A stretch of 64,000 bases of DNA from Rhodococcus coprophilus NBRC 100603 (GCF_001895045.1 NZ_BDAM01000002.1:124001-188000), one strand, 5' to 3'. Numbered from the stretch's first letter, positions 20,694-30,031 are shown. The notes: a model not told the origin generated them from the letters alone. Numbers and translations are program-made.

Positions 20694-22265
20694 TCAGTTC
20701 GCTCCTGTCAGTTGCGGGATCGTGACGGCCGGTTCGCCGGCGCTGTCGAGGCGTTGTTCGAGACTGTGCACCCACGCCCGGTCCGGCACGGGATGGTCGC
20801 TGCGGGTGTGGCACCCGCGTGATTCGGTGCGCCGCTGCGCCGCCCGGACGAGTATCCGCGCGGTCACGGTGAGGGCCGCGTCTTCGAGGCTCGCCGGGTC
20901 GGTGCAAGCGGATATCGGCGCGGAGTCGAGGGCGACCGATGCGGCGGCGAGTCCGTCCGCGTCGCGGACGACGGAGGCGTGCTGCGTCATCAGTTGCTGC
21001 AGTGCGTTTCGTTCGAGTCGGGGCAGGACCGGCGTCGGCGCGTCGTGGACCTGCACGCGGAGACCACCGCGTTCGACGGCCGCCGCGATCCCGGCACGTT
21101 CGCCGAGAACCAGACCCTCCAGCAGGCTGTTGGAGGCCAGGCGGTTGGCTCCGTGCAAGCCGGTCCGGGCGACTTCCCCGGCCGCGTAGAGCCCGGGAAT
21201 CCGTGTGCGGCCGTGGACGTCTGTGACGACTCCGCCGCACGAATAGTGCGCGGCCGGCGCGACGGGCAGCCGATCGCGGGCCGGATCGAGCCCCGCGTCG
21301 GCACACATCGCGGTGATGGTCGGGAACCGGTCCGCGAAGCCGTCGAGGTGGCGGGCGTCGAGGAAGACATGGTCTTCGCCGAGGTCGGCGAGCCGGGCCG
21401 CAATCGCGCGAGAGACCACGTCGCGCGGCGCCAGGTCGCCCAGGGGGTGGAGACCGTCGGTGATCGACCTGCCCCGTGAATCGACCAGGCGGGCACCTTC
21501 TCCTCGGACCGCCTCGCTGATCAGAGGTCGCCGTCCCACGCCACCGGCGGCGAACAGCACCGTTGGGTGGAACTGGACGAACTCGAGATCCGCGATCCCG
21601 GCGCCCGCACCGAGAGCGAGCGCAATGCCGTCGGCTGTCGCGCCGGGCGGATTGGTGCTGCATGCGTACAGCTGCCCCAGCCCGCCGGTGGCGAGCAGCA
21701 CCGCCGGAGTGTGGACGATGCCCGCGCCGCGGTGGTCGAACACGAGCACGCCGGTCACGCCCCGGGCGTCGGTCAGGATCCGTGCCGCTGCGGCGCCGAA
21801 GAGCACCGGCAGACCCGCAGCGTTGAGCGCCCGCTGGATCTCGGCGCCGGTCGCGTCGCCGCCGGCATGGATGATGCGGCGGATGCTGTGCCCACCCTCG
21901 CGGGTGCGGGCGACAGCGCCGTCCCGGCCGATGTCGAACACCGCTCCGAGGTCGCCCAGCGCGGCGACGGCGTCGGGGCCGGCCGAGACGATCGACCGCA
22001 CGGCGTCCTCGTCGCACAGACCGCCGCCGGCGGCGAGTGTGTCGGCGACGTGCGCGTCGACGGTGTCACCGACCGGTGCGACGACGGCGATGCCGCCCTG
22101 TGCGTACTGGGTGGAGGTGTCGGTGGGGCCGCCCTTGCTGAGCGTGAGCACCCGCATGCCGCGCAGGGACGCGGCCCGTGCGGCGGTGAGCCCGGCGACC
22201 CCACCGCCGATCACGACGAGGTCGGCGTGGTCCTCCCACGCCACCCGGCTCGTGCCGGTGGTCAC
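20694..22265 (-). CDS. nadB: L-aspartate oxidase NadB
   Basis: A 523-residue flavoprotein that oxidises aspartate to iminoaspartate for quinolinate synthesis. It belongs to the SdhA/FrdB flavoprotein family: FAD motif [16 protein letters not shown], the substrate-loop [10 protein letters not shown], the active-site region [15 protein letters not shown], and [28 protein letters not shown]. The GTG start overlaps the nadA stop (GTGA). Confidence 0.96.
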   Translation of the reverse strand: MTTGTSRVAWEDHADLVVIGGGVAGLTAARAASLRGMRVLTLSKGGPTDTSTQYAQGGIAVVAPVGDTVDAHVADTLAAGGGLCDEDAVRSIVSAGPDAVAALGDLGAVFDIGRDGAVARTREGGHSIRRIIHAGGDATGAEIQRALNAAGLPVLFGAAAARILTDARGVTGVLVFDHRGAGIVHTPAVLLATGGLGQLYACSTNPPGATADGIALALGAGAGIADLEFVQFHPTVLFAAGGVGRRPLISEAVRGEGARLVDSRGRSITDGLHPLGDLAPRDVVSRAIAARLADLGEDHVFLDARHLDGFADRFPTITAMCADAGLDPARDRLPVAPAAHYSCGGVVTDVHGRTRIPGLYAAGEVARTGLHGANRLASNSLLEGLVLGERAGIAAAVERGGLRVQVHDAPTPVLPRLERNALQQLMTQHASVVRDADGLAAASVALDSAPISACTDPASLEDAALTVTARILVRAAQRRTESRGCHTRSDHPVPDRAWVHSLEQRLDSAGEPAVTIPQLTGAN

Positions 22266-23293
22266 TCGCCGCTGCCCGGATTTCCGATGGAGATCATGCG
22301 CTGAACCGACAGGCGGGCACGTTCGGCGACGTCAGGGGCGACGTGCACCTCGTCCTTGCCTTCCTGAAGGCATCGCAGCAGAGCGGCGGGCGTGATCATC
22401 TTCATGTACGGGCAGGACGCGCGGTCGTTGACGGCCTGGAAGTCGATGCCCGGCGCTGCCTTGCGAAGCTGGTGCAGCATGCCGATCTCGGTCGCGACGA
22501 GCACCTGTTTGGCGCCGGTTGCGCGCGCCGCGTCGATCATGCCGCCCGTGGAGAGGATCTTGACCTTGTCGTCCGGGACGAAGCCTTCCCCGGCGAGGTA
22601 GAGCGCCGACGTCGCACAGCCGCACTCGGGGTGCACGAACAGGTCGGCGTCCGGGTGCGCCTTGGCCTTGGCGGTGAGTTCGTCGCCGTTGATGCCGGCG
22701 TGGACGTGGCACTCCCCTGCCCAGATGTGGATGTTCTCGCGACCGGTGACGCGCTTGACGTGCGCACCGAGGAACTGGTCGGGCAGGAACAGCACTTCCC
22801 GGTCCGGGTCGATGGACGCGACCACGTCGACTGCGTTGGACGACGTGCAGCAGATGTCGGTCAGGCCTTTGACCTCGGCTGTCGTGTTGACGTAGGAGAC
22901 GACGAGTGCGTCCGGGTGCTCGGCCTTCCACTCGCGCAGCTGGTCGGCGTCGATGGAGTCCGCCAGCGAGCAGCCCGCGCGCTCGTCGGGGATGAGCACG
23001 GTCTTGTCCGGGCTGAGGATCTTCGCGGTCTCCGCCATGAAGTGGACACCGCAGAAGATGATGGTGCCTTCCTCGGCCTCTGCGGCGATGCGCGAGAGGG
23101 CGAGGGAGTCGCCGACGTGGTCCGCGACGTCCTGGATCGCGGGCAGCTGATAGTTGTGCGCCAGCACCGTCGCGTTGCGCGCGCGGGCCAGCCGGCGGAC
23201 CTCGTCGGCCCATTCCGGTGTCGCCTCGACGCCCGTGTAACCACCGGGTCCGTCGACGATGGCGGCGGCTCCCGCCCACTCGGTCGTGGTCAT
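22262..23293 (-). CDS. nadA: Quinolinate synthase NadA
   Basis: A 343-residue [4Fe-4S] enzyme that condenses iminoaspartate with dihydroxyacetone phosphate. Conserved segments are [84 protein letters not shown] and the C-terminal cluster ligand in SCPYMKMIT. The start is the ATG behind GAAGGAG; a frame continuing to 23917 is antisense to nrtR. As first gene of nadABC it faces nrtR across a palindromic operator and is presumably repressed when NAD is plentiful. Confidence 0.97.
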   Translation of the reverse strand: MTTTEWAGAAAIVDGPGGYTGVEATPEWADEVRRLARARNATVLAHNYQLPAIQDVADHVGDSLALSRIAAEAEEGTIIFCGVHFMAETAKILSPDKTVLIPDERAGCSLADSIDADQLREWKAEHPDALVVSYVNTTAEVKGLTDICCTSSNAVDVVASIDPDREVLFLPDQFLGAHVKRVTGRENIHIWAGECHVHAGINGDELTAKAKAHPDADLFVHPECGCATSALYLAGEGFVPDDKVKILSTGGMIDAARATGAKQVLVATEIGMLHQLRKAAPGIDFQAVNDRASCPYMKMITPAALLRCLQEGKDEVHVAPDVAERARLSVQRMISIGNPGSGE

Positions 23294-23354
23294 GGCCTTG
23301 CTCCTTCGGGAAGGGGACTCCGGGCGGGCTGCGCCCGAATTTCCGCTTTCAGGG

Positions 23355-23377
23355 GTTTTCGACTTAGAATCGAAAAC
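23355..23377. promoter_or_regulatory. Probable NrtR operator and leaderless nrtR promoter
   Basis: GTTTTCGA (23355-23362) and TCGAAAAC (23370-23377) are perfect 8-bp arms around a 7-nt spacer, ending exactly one base before the nrtR ATG. A TAGAAT hexamer at 23365-23370 inside the palindrome would serve as the -10 of a leaderless nrtR transcript. Binding would therefore block nrtR initiation directly and could also repress nadA, whose start is 62 bases away. Confidence 0.65.
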
Positions 23378-24088
23378 ATGCCACATAGTAACACTCGTCA
23401 CGAAGTGCTCATCGTGGTGTTCCAGGTTCGCGCCTTCCCACCCTCGTCCCGGAACTCCGCCGGCGACCCCGAACTCGGGGTTCTGCTCTGGCAACGCGCC
23501 CTCGATCCCGAGGCCGGAACGTGGTCGCTCCCGGGCGGCACGCTGCGGAACGACGAAGACCTCACCACCTCCGCCCGGCGGCAACTGGCCGAGAAGGTGG
23601 ACGTACGCGAGGTCGCCCATCTGGAACAGTTGTCGGTGTACTCCGACCCTCACCGGGTACCTGGTGAACGCACAGTCGCGTCGACCTACCTGGGCCTGGT
23701 CCCCATCACGTCCGACCCCCAGCTGCCCTCCGACACCTCGTGGCATCCTGTCTCCCACCTGCCCGAGATGTCGTTCGACCACGGCCGGATGGTGGAGAAC
23801 GCGCGCGCCCGTCTTGCAGCGAAGCTCTCCTACACCAACATCGCCTACGGACTCGCGCCTGCAGAGTTCTCCATGTCGACCCTGCGCGAGATCTACTGCG
23901 CTGCATTGGGTTACCAAGTAGATGCCACGAACCTCCAGCGGGTACTGGCCAGGCGCGGCGTGCTCACAGCCACCGGGAACACCGCGCCGCCCGGACCCAG
24001 CGGCGGACGCCCGCCCGCGCTGTACCGGTTCACCGAATCACGCCTTCGCGTGACCGACGAATTCGCCGCGTTGCGGCCGCCCACCTGA
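23378..24088 (+). CDS. nrtR: NrtR-type Nudix-related regulator of NAD synthesis
   Basis: A 236-residue protein with an N-terminal Nudix-like domain and a C-terminal winged helix ([28 protein letters not shown]), the NrtR layout. The Nudix box at residues 54-76 is degenerate: in the pattern GX5EX7REUXEEXGU, the catalytic Glu positions carry Gln69 and Lys73 and the Gly is Asp75. It should therefore bind ADP-ribose-type ligands without hydrolysing them. It is divergent from nadABC, the usual arrangement in mycobacteria. The ATG has no ribosome binding site and appears leaderless. Confidence 0.88.
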   Translation: MPHSNTRHEVLIVVFQVRAFPPSSRNSAGDPELGVLLWQRALDPEAGTWSLPGGTLRNDEDLTTSARRQLAEKVDVREVAHLEQLSVYSDPHRVPGERTVASTYLGLVPITSDPQLPSDTSWHPVSHLPEMSFDHGRMVENARARLAAKLSYTNIAYGLAPAEFSMSTLREIYCAALGYQVDATNLQRVLARRGVLTATGNTAPPGPSGGRPPALYRFTESRLRVTDEFAALRPPT

Positions 24089-24186
24089 CCAGGGGCCGGG
24101 ACCGGGCCGACCGGGAACGAACCGCGGGTGCCGCGGAGGCCGGTTAGGGTGCCCACGTACTCGACATCGGCTATCGCAGGAGCATC

Positions 24187-25134
24187 GTGACCACGATCGG
24201 CAATTCCCGGCTCGACATCTTCCCCTTTGCCCTCGGCGGCAACACCTTCGGCTGGACGGCCGACGAAACCGAATCCTTCGAGATCCTCGACGCCTTTCGC
24301 GCGGCGGGCGGCAACCTCGTCGACACCGCGGACTCGTACTCCGCCTTCGCACCGGGCAACTCGGGCGGCGAATCCGAGACGATCCTCGGCAACTGGGTGG
24401 CAGCGCGCGGCATTCGCGACGAGGTGACGATCGCGACCAAGGTCGGGCACCATCCCGAACACCCCGGTCTCGCACCGGCCAACGTCAGGGCCGCGGCCGA
24501 CGCCTCCTTGAAGCGGCTCCAATCCGACCACATCGACCTGTACTACGCGCATTCCGACGATCCCGAGACCCCGCTCGCCGAAACCGTGGCCGCGTTCGAC
24601 GAACTGGTCCGTGACGGCAAGGTGCGCTACGTCGGCCTGTCCAACTTCTCCCCCGACCGCGTGAAGGAATGGCTCGACATCGCGGACGCGCACGGGTTCG
24701 ACGCTCCGGTCTCGCTACAACCGCACTACAACCTCGTGCACCGCGCGGAGTACGAGACCGGCTACGCCCCTATCGCCCTCGAACACAACTTGGGCGTTCT
24801 GCCCTATTACTCTCTCGCATCCGGGTTCCTGACCGGCAAGTACCGGTCGCAGGACGACGTCACCGGCCGGGTCCGGGAGCGAATGGCTTCGCGCTACCTC
24901 ACCGACGCCGGCCTCGCCGTGGTCGACGCGCTCGGTGAGATCGCAACCGCCCACGCCGTCGAGATCTCCACGGTCGCGCTGGCCTGGCTGCTCACCCGGC
25001 CCGGCGTCGTCGCCCCACTGGCCAGTGTCAGCCGGATCGAGCAGTTACCGGCGTTGCTCGATGCCACACGTCTCACCCTTACCGACCTCGAAGTCGACCG
25101 GCTCACCGGCCTGTCCGACGCTTTCGCGGCGTAA
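24187..25134 (+). CDS. Aldo/keto reductase
   Basis: A 315-residue NADPH-dependent oxidoreductase with the (beta/alpha)8 AKR fold. The catalytic tetrad is visible: Asp46 and Tyr51 in NLVDTADSY, Lys85 in IATKVG and His122 in DLYYAHSDD. The C-terminal LAWLLTRPGVVAPLASVSR provides cofactor contacts. It resembles the YajO/general stress AKR branch rather than xylose reductases. The GTG start follows GCAGGAG. The physiological carbonyl substrate is not evident. It ends at a strong terminator shared with the convergent gene. Confidence 0.9.
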   Translation: MTTIGNSRLDIFPFALGGNTFGWTADETESFEILDAFRAAGGNLVDTADSYSAFAPGNSGGESETILGNWVAARGIRDEVTIATKVGHHPEHPGLAPANVRAAADASLKRLQSDHIDLYYAHSDDPETPLAETVAAFDELVRDGKVRYVGLSNFSPDRVKEWLDIADAHGFDAPVSLQPHYNLVHRAEYETGYAPIALEHNLGVLPYYSLASGFLTGKYRSQDDVTGRVRERMASRYLTDAGLAVVDALGEIATAHAVEISTVALAWLLTRPGVVAPLASVSRIEQLPALLDATRLTLTDLEVDRLTGLSDAFAA

Positions 25135-25151
25135 GGGGGTTCGGCACCGGT

Positions 25152-25180
25152 GTGGTGGTGGACGTGGTGTCCACCACCAC
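25152..25180. terminator. Bidirectional terminator hairpin
   Basis: A perfect 12-bp stem (GTGGTGGTGGAC and its complement) with a 5-nt loop lies between two convergent genes. A further outer pair (GCACCGG near 25144 with CCGGTGC near 25193) can extend it. There is no T-tract, as is common in high-GC actinobacteria. Confidence 0.7.
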
Positions 25181-25210
25181 GGTCCCGCCGTGCCGGTGCA
25201 CCCGAGCGGC

Positions 25211-26782
25211 TCAGCCGAGCCGTCGCGCCCGCAGCACCGAGTCGCGGACGGTGATCTCCTCGCCGGTGTGCGGGTGGGTGGCCGTGCGGGATCGGGCTTC
25301 GCATAGTTCGATCTCCCAGTCGCCGTCCGCGAGCGCCGGCACAAGCGATTCCGGTGTGAAGAGGAACGAATGGTGGCCGTGGCGGAGCCCCGTCTCCATG
25401 TCGTCGGGATGGTGGCCCACGACGAGCAAGGTGCCACCGGGAGCGACCGCGGAGCCGAGACGCCGCGTGAGGTCGACCATCCCACCGTCGGGCAGATGCA
25501 TGAACTGCGACGAGACCAGATCCCACCGTTCGTCACCGGGCTCCCAGCTACGCACGTCGGCCTGAAGGGTGGTGACGCGGTCACCGACGCCGGACTCGGC
25601 GGCGTGCGCGGCTGTCTTCTCCAGTGCCGCACGCGCGAAGTCCATCGCGGTCACCGACCAGCCGCGACCGGCCAGCCAGATCGCGTCGGCACCCTCGCCG
25701 CAACCCACGTCGAGTGCACGACCGGGCGTCAAAGGTGCCGCCTCGGCTTCGAGTTGCGGGTTGACCCGTCCACTCCACACACGTTCTCCGGAGTAGCGGT
25801 CCTCCCACGCGGGTTGCTCGAACATTTCGGCTCGGCGTTCGGCGACAGCGCGGTCGGCGTCCTCGGCGGCAAGGTCGGCATTGACGAAAGCACCCACTCG
25901 ATTGCCGTGAGCTGCCGAGCCGATCAAAGTCATGCTGATGTCCGTGGCGTTGCCGGCCGCGTAGAGGCCGGGCACTCCGGTGGCGCCCATCGGATCGACC
26001 GCGATCACCGTGCCCATCGGTGTACCGCCGAACTCGACCGGTTCCGGTTGCAGGCCCAGCGATTCCAAGAACTCGAGGTGTATCTGCGGTCGTGTGCCGA
26101 CCACGATCGCATCGCGTTCGAGCAGTGAGCCGTCCGCGAGCCGTAGGCCGAGCAGTCGCTCGCCTTCGGTGACGACCTCCTGCGGCGTGCCGTGCTCGAT
26201 CCGTACGCCGATCGCCGCCATGCGCTCCACATCGTCGGGCGGCAACTCGACACCGTCTGCGACGACGATGACGACATCGTCTGTGAGTTGGCGGAAGAGC
26301 AGACCTTGGTGCCCGGCAACGGGACTGGTCGCCAAAATGGCAATCGCGCGGTCGCGTACTTCCCAGCCGTGGCAGTAGGGGCAGTGCAGCACGTCGCGTC
26401 CCCAGCGTGCGGCGAGTCCGGGCACGTCGGGCAACTTGTCCACGGCGCCGGTGGCGATCACGACGCGGCGGGCTCCGACCTCGCGTCCGTTTGCGGTGGC
26501 CACAGTGAAACCGTGGTCGGTGCGGGTCATCGCCGTCACGCGTTCGGCTGCGACCTCTACTCCGTAGGCTGCGACCTCGGCTCTGCCGTCGGCCAGCAGT
26601 TCGAGCGGTGGTACGCCTTCACGGCCGAGATAGTTGTGGGCATGTTCGGCGGGGGCATTGCGGGGTTCTCCGGCGTCGATCACCAGCACTCGCCGTCGGG
26701 ACCGGCCCAGCGCCATCGCGCTGCTCAGGCCGGCAGCGCCGCCGCCGACGATCACCACGTCGTAGTTCTCGATTTCACTCAT
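25211..26782 (-). CDS. Fusion of a thioredoxin-reductase-like flavoprotein and a SAM methyltransferase
   Basis: A 523-residue two-domain protein. Residues 1 to about 310 form a TrxB-like flavoprotein: FAD motif VVIVGGGAAGLSSA, redox pair Cys134-Pro-Tyr-Cys137, and C-terminal GLYAAGNATDISMTLIGSAAHG. The second nucleotide motif near 149-160 (ILATSPVAGHQG) lacks the canonical NADPH glycine pattern. Residues from about 325 form a class I methyltransferase with motif I LDVGCGEGA (357-365) and the tellurite/thiol-methylase-like start PAWEDRYSGERVWSGRVN. The combination suggests oxidation and methylation of a small thiol or dithiol, or a chalcogen detoxification role (inference). It is divergent from an XRE-cupin regulator, its probable controller. 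Confidence 0.88.
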   Translation of the reverse strand: MSEIENYDVVIVGGGAAGLSSAMALGRSRRRVLVIDAGEPRNAPAEHAHNYLGREGVPPLELLADGRAEVAAYGVEVAAERVTAMTRTDHGFTVATANGREVGARRVVIATGAVDKLPDVPGLAARWGRDVLHCPYCHGWEVRDRAIAILATSPVAGHQGLLFRQLTDDVVIVVADGVELPPDDVERMAAIGVRIEHGTPQEVVTEGERLLGLRLADGSLLERDAIVVGTRPQIHLEFLESLGLQPEPVEFGGTPMGTVIAVDPMGATGVPGLYAAGNATDISMTLIGSAAHGNRVGAFVNADLAAEDADRAVAERRAEMFEQPAWEDRYSGERVWSGRVNPQLEAEAAPLTPGRALDVGCGEGADAIWLAGRGWSVTAMDFARAALEKTAAHAAESGVGDRVTTLQADVRSWEPGDERWDLVSSQFMHLPDGGMVDLTRRLGSAVAPGGTLLVVGHHPDDMETGLRHGHHSFLFTPESLVPALADGDWEIELCEARSRTATHPHTGEEITVRDSVLRARRLG

Positions 26783-26812
26783 GTTCCCAGGGTGCAGACC
26801 AGGGACCGGAAT

Positions 26813-26830
26813 CGGCAAACATTCTTGCCG
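26813..26830. promoter_or_regulatory. Palindrome in the XRE-cupin/fusion-gene divergent promoter
   Basis: CGGCAA (26813-26818) and TTGCCG (26825-26830) are perfect arms with a 6-nt spacer in the 80-bp gap between the divergent genes. The site lies upstream of a CATACT hexamer 7 nt before the regulator ATG. It is a plausible operator for the XRE-cupin protein on both promoters. Confidence 0.4.
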
Positions 26831-26862
26831 GGTCAGCAAAAAATTCGGGCATACTGGATGCC

Positions 26863-27426
26863 ATGGAAGACGAAGACGTACTGAAGGGTGTGGGCCCGAG
26901 ACTGCGACAACTCAGGCTCGAACGGGAGGCCACCCTCGGCGACCTCGCGTCGGAGACCGGCATCTCCGTCAGCACGCTCTCCCGGCTGGAATCGGGCCGG
27001 CGAAAGCCGACCCTCGAGCTGTTGCTTCCGTTGGCCCGGGCCTACCGGGTCGCGCTCGACGAACTCGTCGACGCGCCGGAAACCGGCGACCCCAGGATCC
27101 GGCCGAAGGCGGTGACCCGGCACGGCCGGACCTTCCTCTCGTTGACCCGGCGTCCCGGCGGGCTCCAGTCCTTCAAGATGGTGCTGCCGACGGTCGACGA
27201 CGTTGCCCAGCCGACGCTGCAAACGCACGAGGGCTACGAGTGGCTCTACGTACTCAGCGGCCGGCTTCGACTGATCCTCGGTAGCCGCGACATGGTGCTC
27301 GCACCCGGCGAGGTGGTCGAATTCGACACCCGCACGCCGCACTGGATCGGCAATCCTGGGCCGGGGGCGTGCGAAGCTCTGGCGATCTTCGGTCCGCAGG
27401 GGGAACGGATGCACGTGCGTTCGTGA
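26863..27426 (+). CDS. XRE family regulator with C-terminal cupin sensor
   Basis: A 187-residue transcription factor. An N-terminal helix-turn-helix (GPRLRQLRLEREATLGDLASETGISVSTLSRLESGRRKPT, about residues 10-50) is followed by a cupin_2 barrel (HEGYEWLYVLSGRLRLILG and VLAPGEVVEFDTRTPHWIGN) that would bind a small ligand or metal. Such proteins usually repress a divergent catabolic or resistance gene, here the TrxR/methyltransferase fusion. There is no ribosome binding site before the ATG, so a leaderless mRNA is likely. A decayed copy of its cupin-coding part lies at 29238-29371. Confidence 0.9.
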   Translation: MEDEDVLKGVGPRLRQLRLEREATLGDLASETGISVSTLSRLESGRRKPTLELLLPLARAYRVALDELVDAPETGDPRIRPKAVTRHGRTFLSLTRRPGGLQSFKMVLPTVDDVAQPTLQTHEGYEWLYVLSGRLRLILGSRDMVLAPGEVVEFDTRTPHWIGNPGPGACEALAIFGPQGERMHVRS

Positions 27427-27437
27427 ACACCCCCGAG

Positions 27438-27464
27438 GATGACCGATGAGCCCTGATGGTCATC
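27438..27464. terminator. Possible weak terminator between convergent genes
   Basis: GATGACC (27438-27444) and GGTCATC (27458-27464) can pair around a 13-nt loop, just after the XRE-cupin stop and ahead of the convergent monooxygenase end. The stem is short, so the call is tentative. Confidence 0.3.
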
Positions 27465-27553
27465 GCCCACGAATATCGCTCGTTGGCGGCGCACCGATGC
27501 GTGGCGCGGTCCGGATCGGAGCGTCTGTCACCCGTGCGACCGAGGGGATTCGC

Positions 27554-29146
27554 TCACCGGCGAGATCCGCCGAGAGGTGCGACCGGACCGAAGACCATCG
27601 AGTCCTCGACCCTGCTGATCCTGTGGTCGATGGCGTCGCGGTAGTAGTTGTGACGGACCCGCCAATGCCCTCGGGTGCCCGACTTCGGCAACGCGTCCGG
27701 CGACCGTTCCACGTATCCGGCCTGGAGGTCCCACAACGGTTGCGCGGTCATCGGCTCGTCACCCAGGTGGGGATAGGCATGGGTGTAACCGTTCTCACGC
27801 ATGTATCTGACGAGGTTCGCAACCGACCGCGCTGTCATGTCCGCCCGCAGTGTCCACGAGGCGTTCGTGTAACCGACCGACCACGCGAAATTGGGGACGT
27901 CCTCGAGCAGGTGGCTTTTGAAGACGAATCGATCGTGCGGTTTCACCTCGTCACCGTCGACCACCAGGCGTGTCCCACCGAAGCCGAGCAGTTGCAGGCC
28001 GGTAGCGGTCACGATGATGTCGGCGTCGAGGTGCCGGCCGGAAGTCAGTCGCACGCCGGTCTCGTCGAAGCGGTCGATGTGGTCCGTGACCATCTCGATG
28101 GAGCCCTCCGTGATGCCGCTGAACAGATCGGCATCGGGAACCATGCACATGCGCTGGTCCCAGGGGTTGTAGGTGGGGTTGAAGTGCACGTCGACCGGAT
28201 AGTCCTCGGGCAGGTTGGCCGCCACGTTCGCGCGGATCAACTTGCGGCCCAGTTTCGGGAACCGGTGCGTGAGGTGCACGATCGCCGCGGTCTGTGCCGC
28301 ATACCGCCACCGGATCACCCGGTGCGCCGCCCCGGCGGGCAGGAGCTTCCGCACAACGGGCACGAGGTATTGCTTCTGCTTGGCCGAGAAGATGTACGAC
28401 GGCGAGCGCTGCAGCATCGTCACGTGTGCCGCCTTGTCGGTGAGGTTGGGAATCAGACTCACCGCGGTTGCGCCGCTGCCGATCACGACGATGCGCTTGC
28501 CCCGGTAGTCGAGGTCCTCCGGCCAGTGCTGTGGATGCACGATCTGACCCGTGAAGTCCTCTACTCCAGCGAATCTCGGGGTGTACGGCCGGTCGTAGTC
28601 GTAGTAGCCGGTCGCGAAGACGACGAACCGGCACCGGTAGCTCTCGTGACGCTTCTCGTCACCCTCCCCGACTTCGACGCCCAGCGTCCAGGTGTCGCTG
28701 TCCGAGTCCCAGTCGGCGGTCAGCACGTGCTGCTCGAAGCGGATGTGCTCGGCGATGCCGAACTTGCGCGCGGTGTGTTCGATGTAGTCCCTGATGTCGG
28801 CACCTTCGGCCAGTGCGCCCGGCTTCGCCCATGGTTCGAACGGGTAACTGAGCGAGTAGATGTCGCTGTCGGACCGCACGCCCGGATAACGGAACAGATC
28901 CCAGGTCCCGCCGACGCGCTGCCTGCGCTCGAGGACCAGGTAGTCGCAGCCTGGATTCTGCTCGAGGAGCCAGTAAGCGCAGTCGATACCCGACAGGCCC
29001 GCCCCGATGATGATCACGTCGTGCGAGTGGCCGTCACCGGCCGGTGGCCCGTCGGTTGCCGGTGAGCTGGCCGGCGCTGCGGCCGCCTCACCGGTCGCGG
29101 CCATGTTCGGGGTGTCGTTCGTGGGGATGGGGGAGCTGTCGGTCAC
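27554..29146 (-). CDS. Flavin monooxygenase, Baeyer-Villiger type
   Basis: A 530-residue class B flavoprotein monooxygenase. It has two Rossmann motifs, GAGLSG (FAD, residues 48-53) and VIGSGATAVSLI (NADPH). The Baeyer-Villiger fingerprint FTGQIVHPQHW fits FxGxxxHxxxW, and the ATG-type motif VTATGLQLL follows. The first 40 residues are a polar Ala/Pro-rich extension. I start at the GTG behind AGGGAGG; a frame further upstream lacks support. It resembles mycobacterial EthA-like enzymes, which oxidise ketones and thioamides. The substrate is not evident. No neighbour appears to form an operon with it. Confidence 0.9.
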   Translation of the reverse strand: MTDSSPIPTNDTPNMAATGEAAAAPASSPATDGPPAGDGHSHDVIIIGAGLSGIDCAYWLLEQNPGCDYLVLERRQRVGGTWDLFRYPGVRSDSDIYSLSYPFEPWAKPGALAEGADIRDYIEHTARKFGIAEHIRFEQHVLTADWDSDSDTWTLGVEVGEGDEKRHESYRCRFVVFATGYYDYDRPYTPRFAGVEDFTGQIVHPQHWPEDLDYRGKRIVVIGSGATAVSLIPNLTDKAAHVTMLQRSPSYIFSAKQKQYLVPVVRKLLPAGAAHRVIRWRYAAQTAAIVHLTHRFPKLGRKLIRANVAANLPEDYPVDVHFNPTYNPWDQRMCMVPDADLFSGITEGSIEMVTDHIDRFDETGVRLTSGRHLDADIIVTATGLQLLGFGGTRLVVDGDEVKPHDRFVFKSHLLEDVPNFAWSVGYTNASWTLRADMTARSVANLVRYMRENGYTHAYPHLGDEPMTAQPLWDLQAGYVERSPDALPKSGTRGHWRVRHNYYRDAIDHRISRVEDSMVFGPVAPLGGSRR

Positions 29147-29237
29147 GTGGACCTCCCTGATCGAGATGCCTCCCGGGCTGTGATCGTGCAACACCCGTCA
29201 TCATATGTGAGACGAATCACATCTCACTGTGTTCCCG

Positions 29238-29371
29238 AGTCCCCAGCCCTTCCGGATGGCGCCACCAGGCGTCGACGACGCGACATGACGACGCTGCAGA
29301 CACACGAAGGGTACGAGTGACTCTTCGCGCTCAGCGGCGTGCTTCGACTGGTCCTCGCGCGACTCCCGGCC
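29238..29371 (+). pseudogene. Relic of an XRE-cupin regulator gene
   Basis: The stretch matches, base for base over most of its length, the cupin-coding part of the intact XRE-cupin gene at about 27165-27295. Shared pieces include CTTC..GATGG, GTCGACGACG, and ACGCTGCA followed by ACGAGTG and CTCAGCGGC. Compared with the intact gene it has lost one base after the GTCGACGAC segment, and the conserved Tyr-Glu-Trp (TACGAGTGG) now reads TACGAGTGA, a stop. Only about 130 bases survive, between the monooxygenase and the F420/NADP oxidoreductase genes. Confidence 0.7.
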
Positions 29372-29377
29372 ATCACC

Positions 29378-30031
29378 TCACACCCGGCCGAGCGGTTGTG
29401 CTGCAGCGAGGTTGGCGGCCAATTCTTGTCGCGTCTGGTGTTCGTGTGCGAGCCACGCAGGCTGGCCCGGACCGCTGCGCCACGACTCGCCGAGGGGGCT
29501 GTTGTCTACGGTGTCGAATCCGAACCGATCGTAGAGCGCGGTGACAAGTTCCACAGCCTCGGGAAAGTCGCTCGAGACCGACAGCGCGTGACGGTCCGGG
29601 CTCCCGGCGGGTTGGGCCGAAGCGAGAAGGCGTGGCGCCTGGATGTGTGTGAAAGCCTTGGCCACCTTCGAGAGCGGAAGCTGTTCCTGGCGCAGTTCGT
29701 GGACCGTTTTCTCTCCCGAGTCCACAACGGCGAAGTTTCCGTCGCGCCAGGGCATGTAGTTGTTCGTGTCGAGCACGATCTTGCCTGCCAGCTCGTCCAC
29801 CGGCAGATTGTCGACCAGCTTCAGGGGGATGGCTACCACCACGAAATCGCCCGCAGCCGCAGCGCCGGCAGCCGTGTCGGCGCGTGCCGACGGGCCGAGT
29901 TCGTCGACAAGATCCGTCAGAGTCTCGGGGCCTCGCGAATTGGCGATGACCACCGCGTATCCGGCCCCGATCGCTGCTCGCGCGATCTGGCTACCCACTT
30001 CCCCCGCGCCGAGGATTCCGATGGTCGTCAC
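29378..30031 (-). CDS. NADP(H)/F420-dependent oxidoreductase-like protein
   Basis: A 217-residue protein of the F420-dependent NADP oxidoreductase (FNO-like) family. The N-terminal Rossmann motif is TIGILGAGEVGSQIARAA, then VIANSRGPETL (typical of NADP-phosphate binding) and VAIPLKLVDNLP. The following VLDTNNYMPWRDG occupies the place of the family's catalytic pocket. The length fits single-domain members found beside TetR regulators. Its ATG overlaps the TetR stop (ATGA), so the two form an operon. A role in a redox stress or quinone response is plausible, but the substrate is unknown. Confidence 0.82.
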   Translation of the reverse strand: MTTIGILGAGEVGSQIARAAIGAGYAVVIANSRGPETLTDLVDELGPSARADTAAGAAAAGDFVVVAIPLKLVDNLPVDELAGKIVLDTNNYMPWRDGNFAVVDSGEKTVHELRQEQLPLSKVAKAFTHIQAPRLLASAQPAGSPDRHALSVSSDFPEAVELVTALYDRFGFDTVDNSPLGESWRSGPGQPAWLAHEHQTRQELAANLAAAQPLGRV

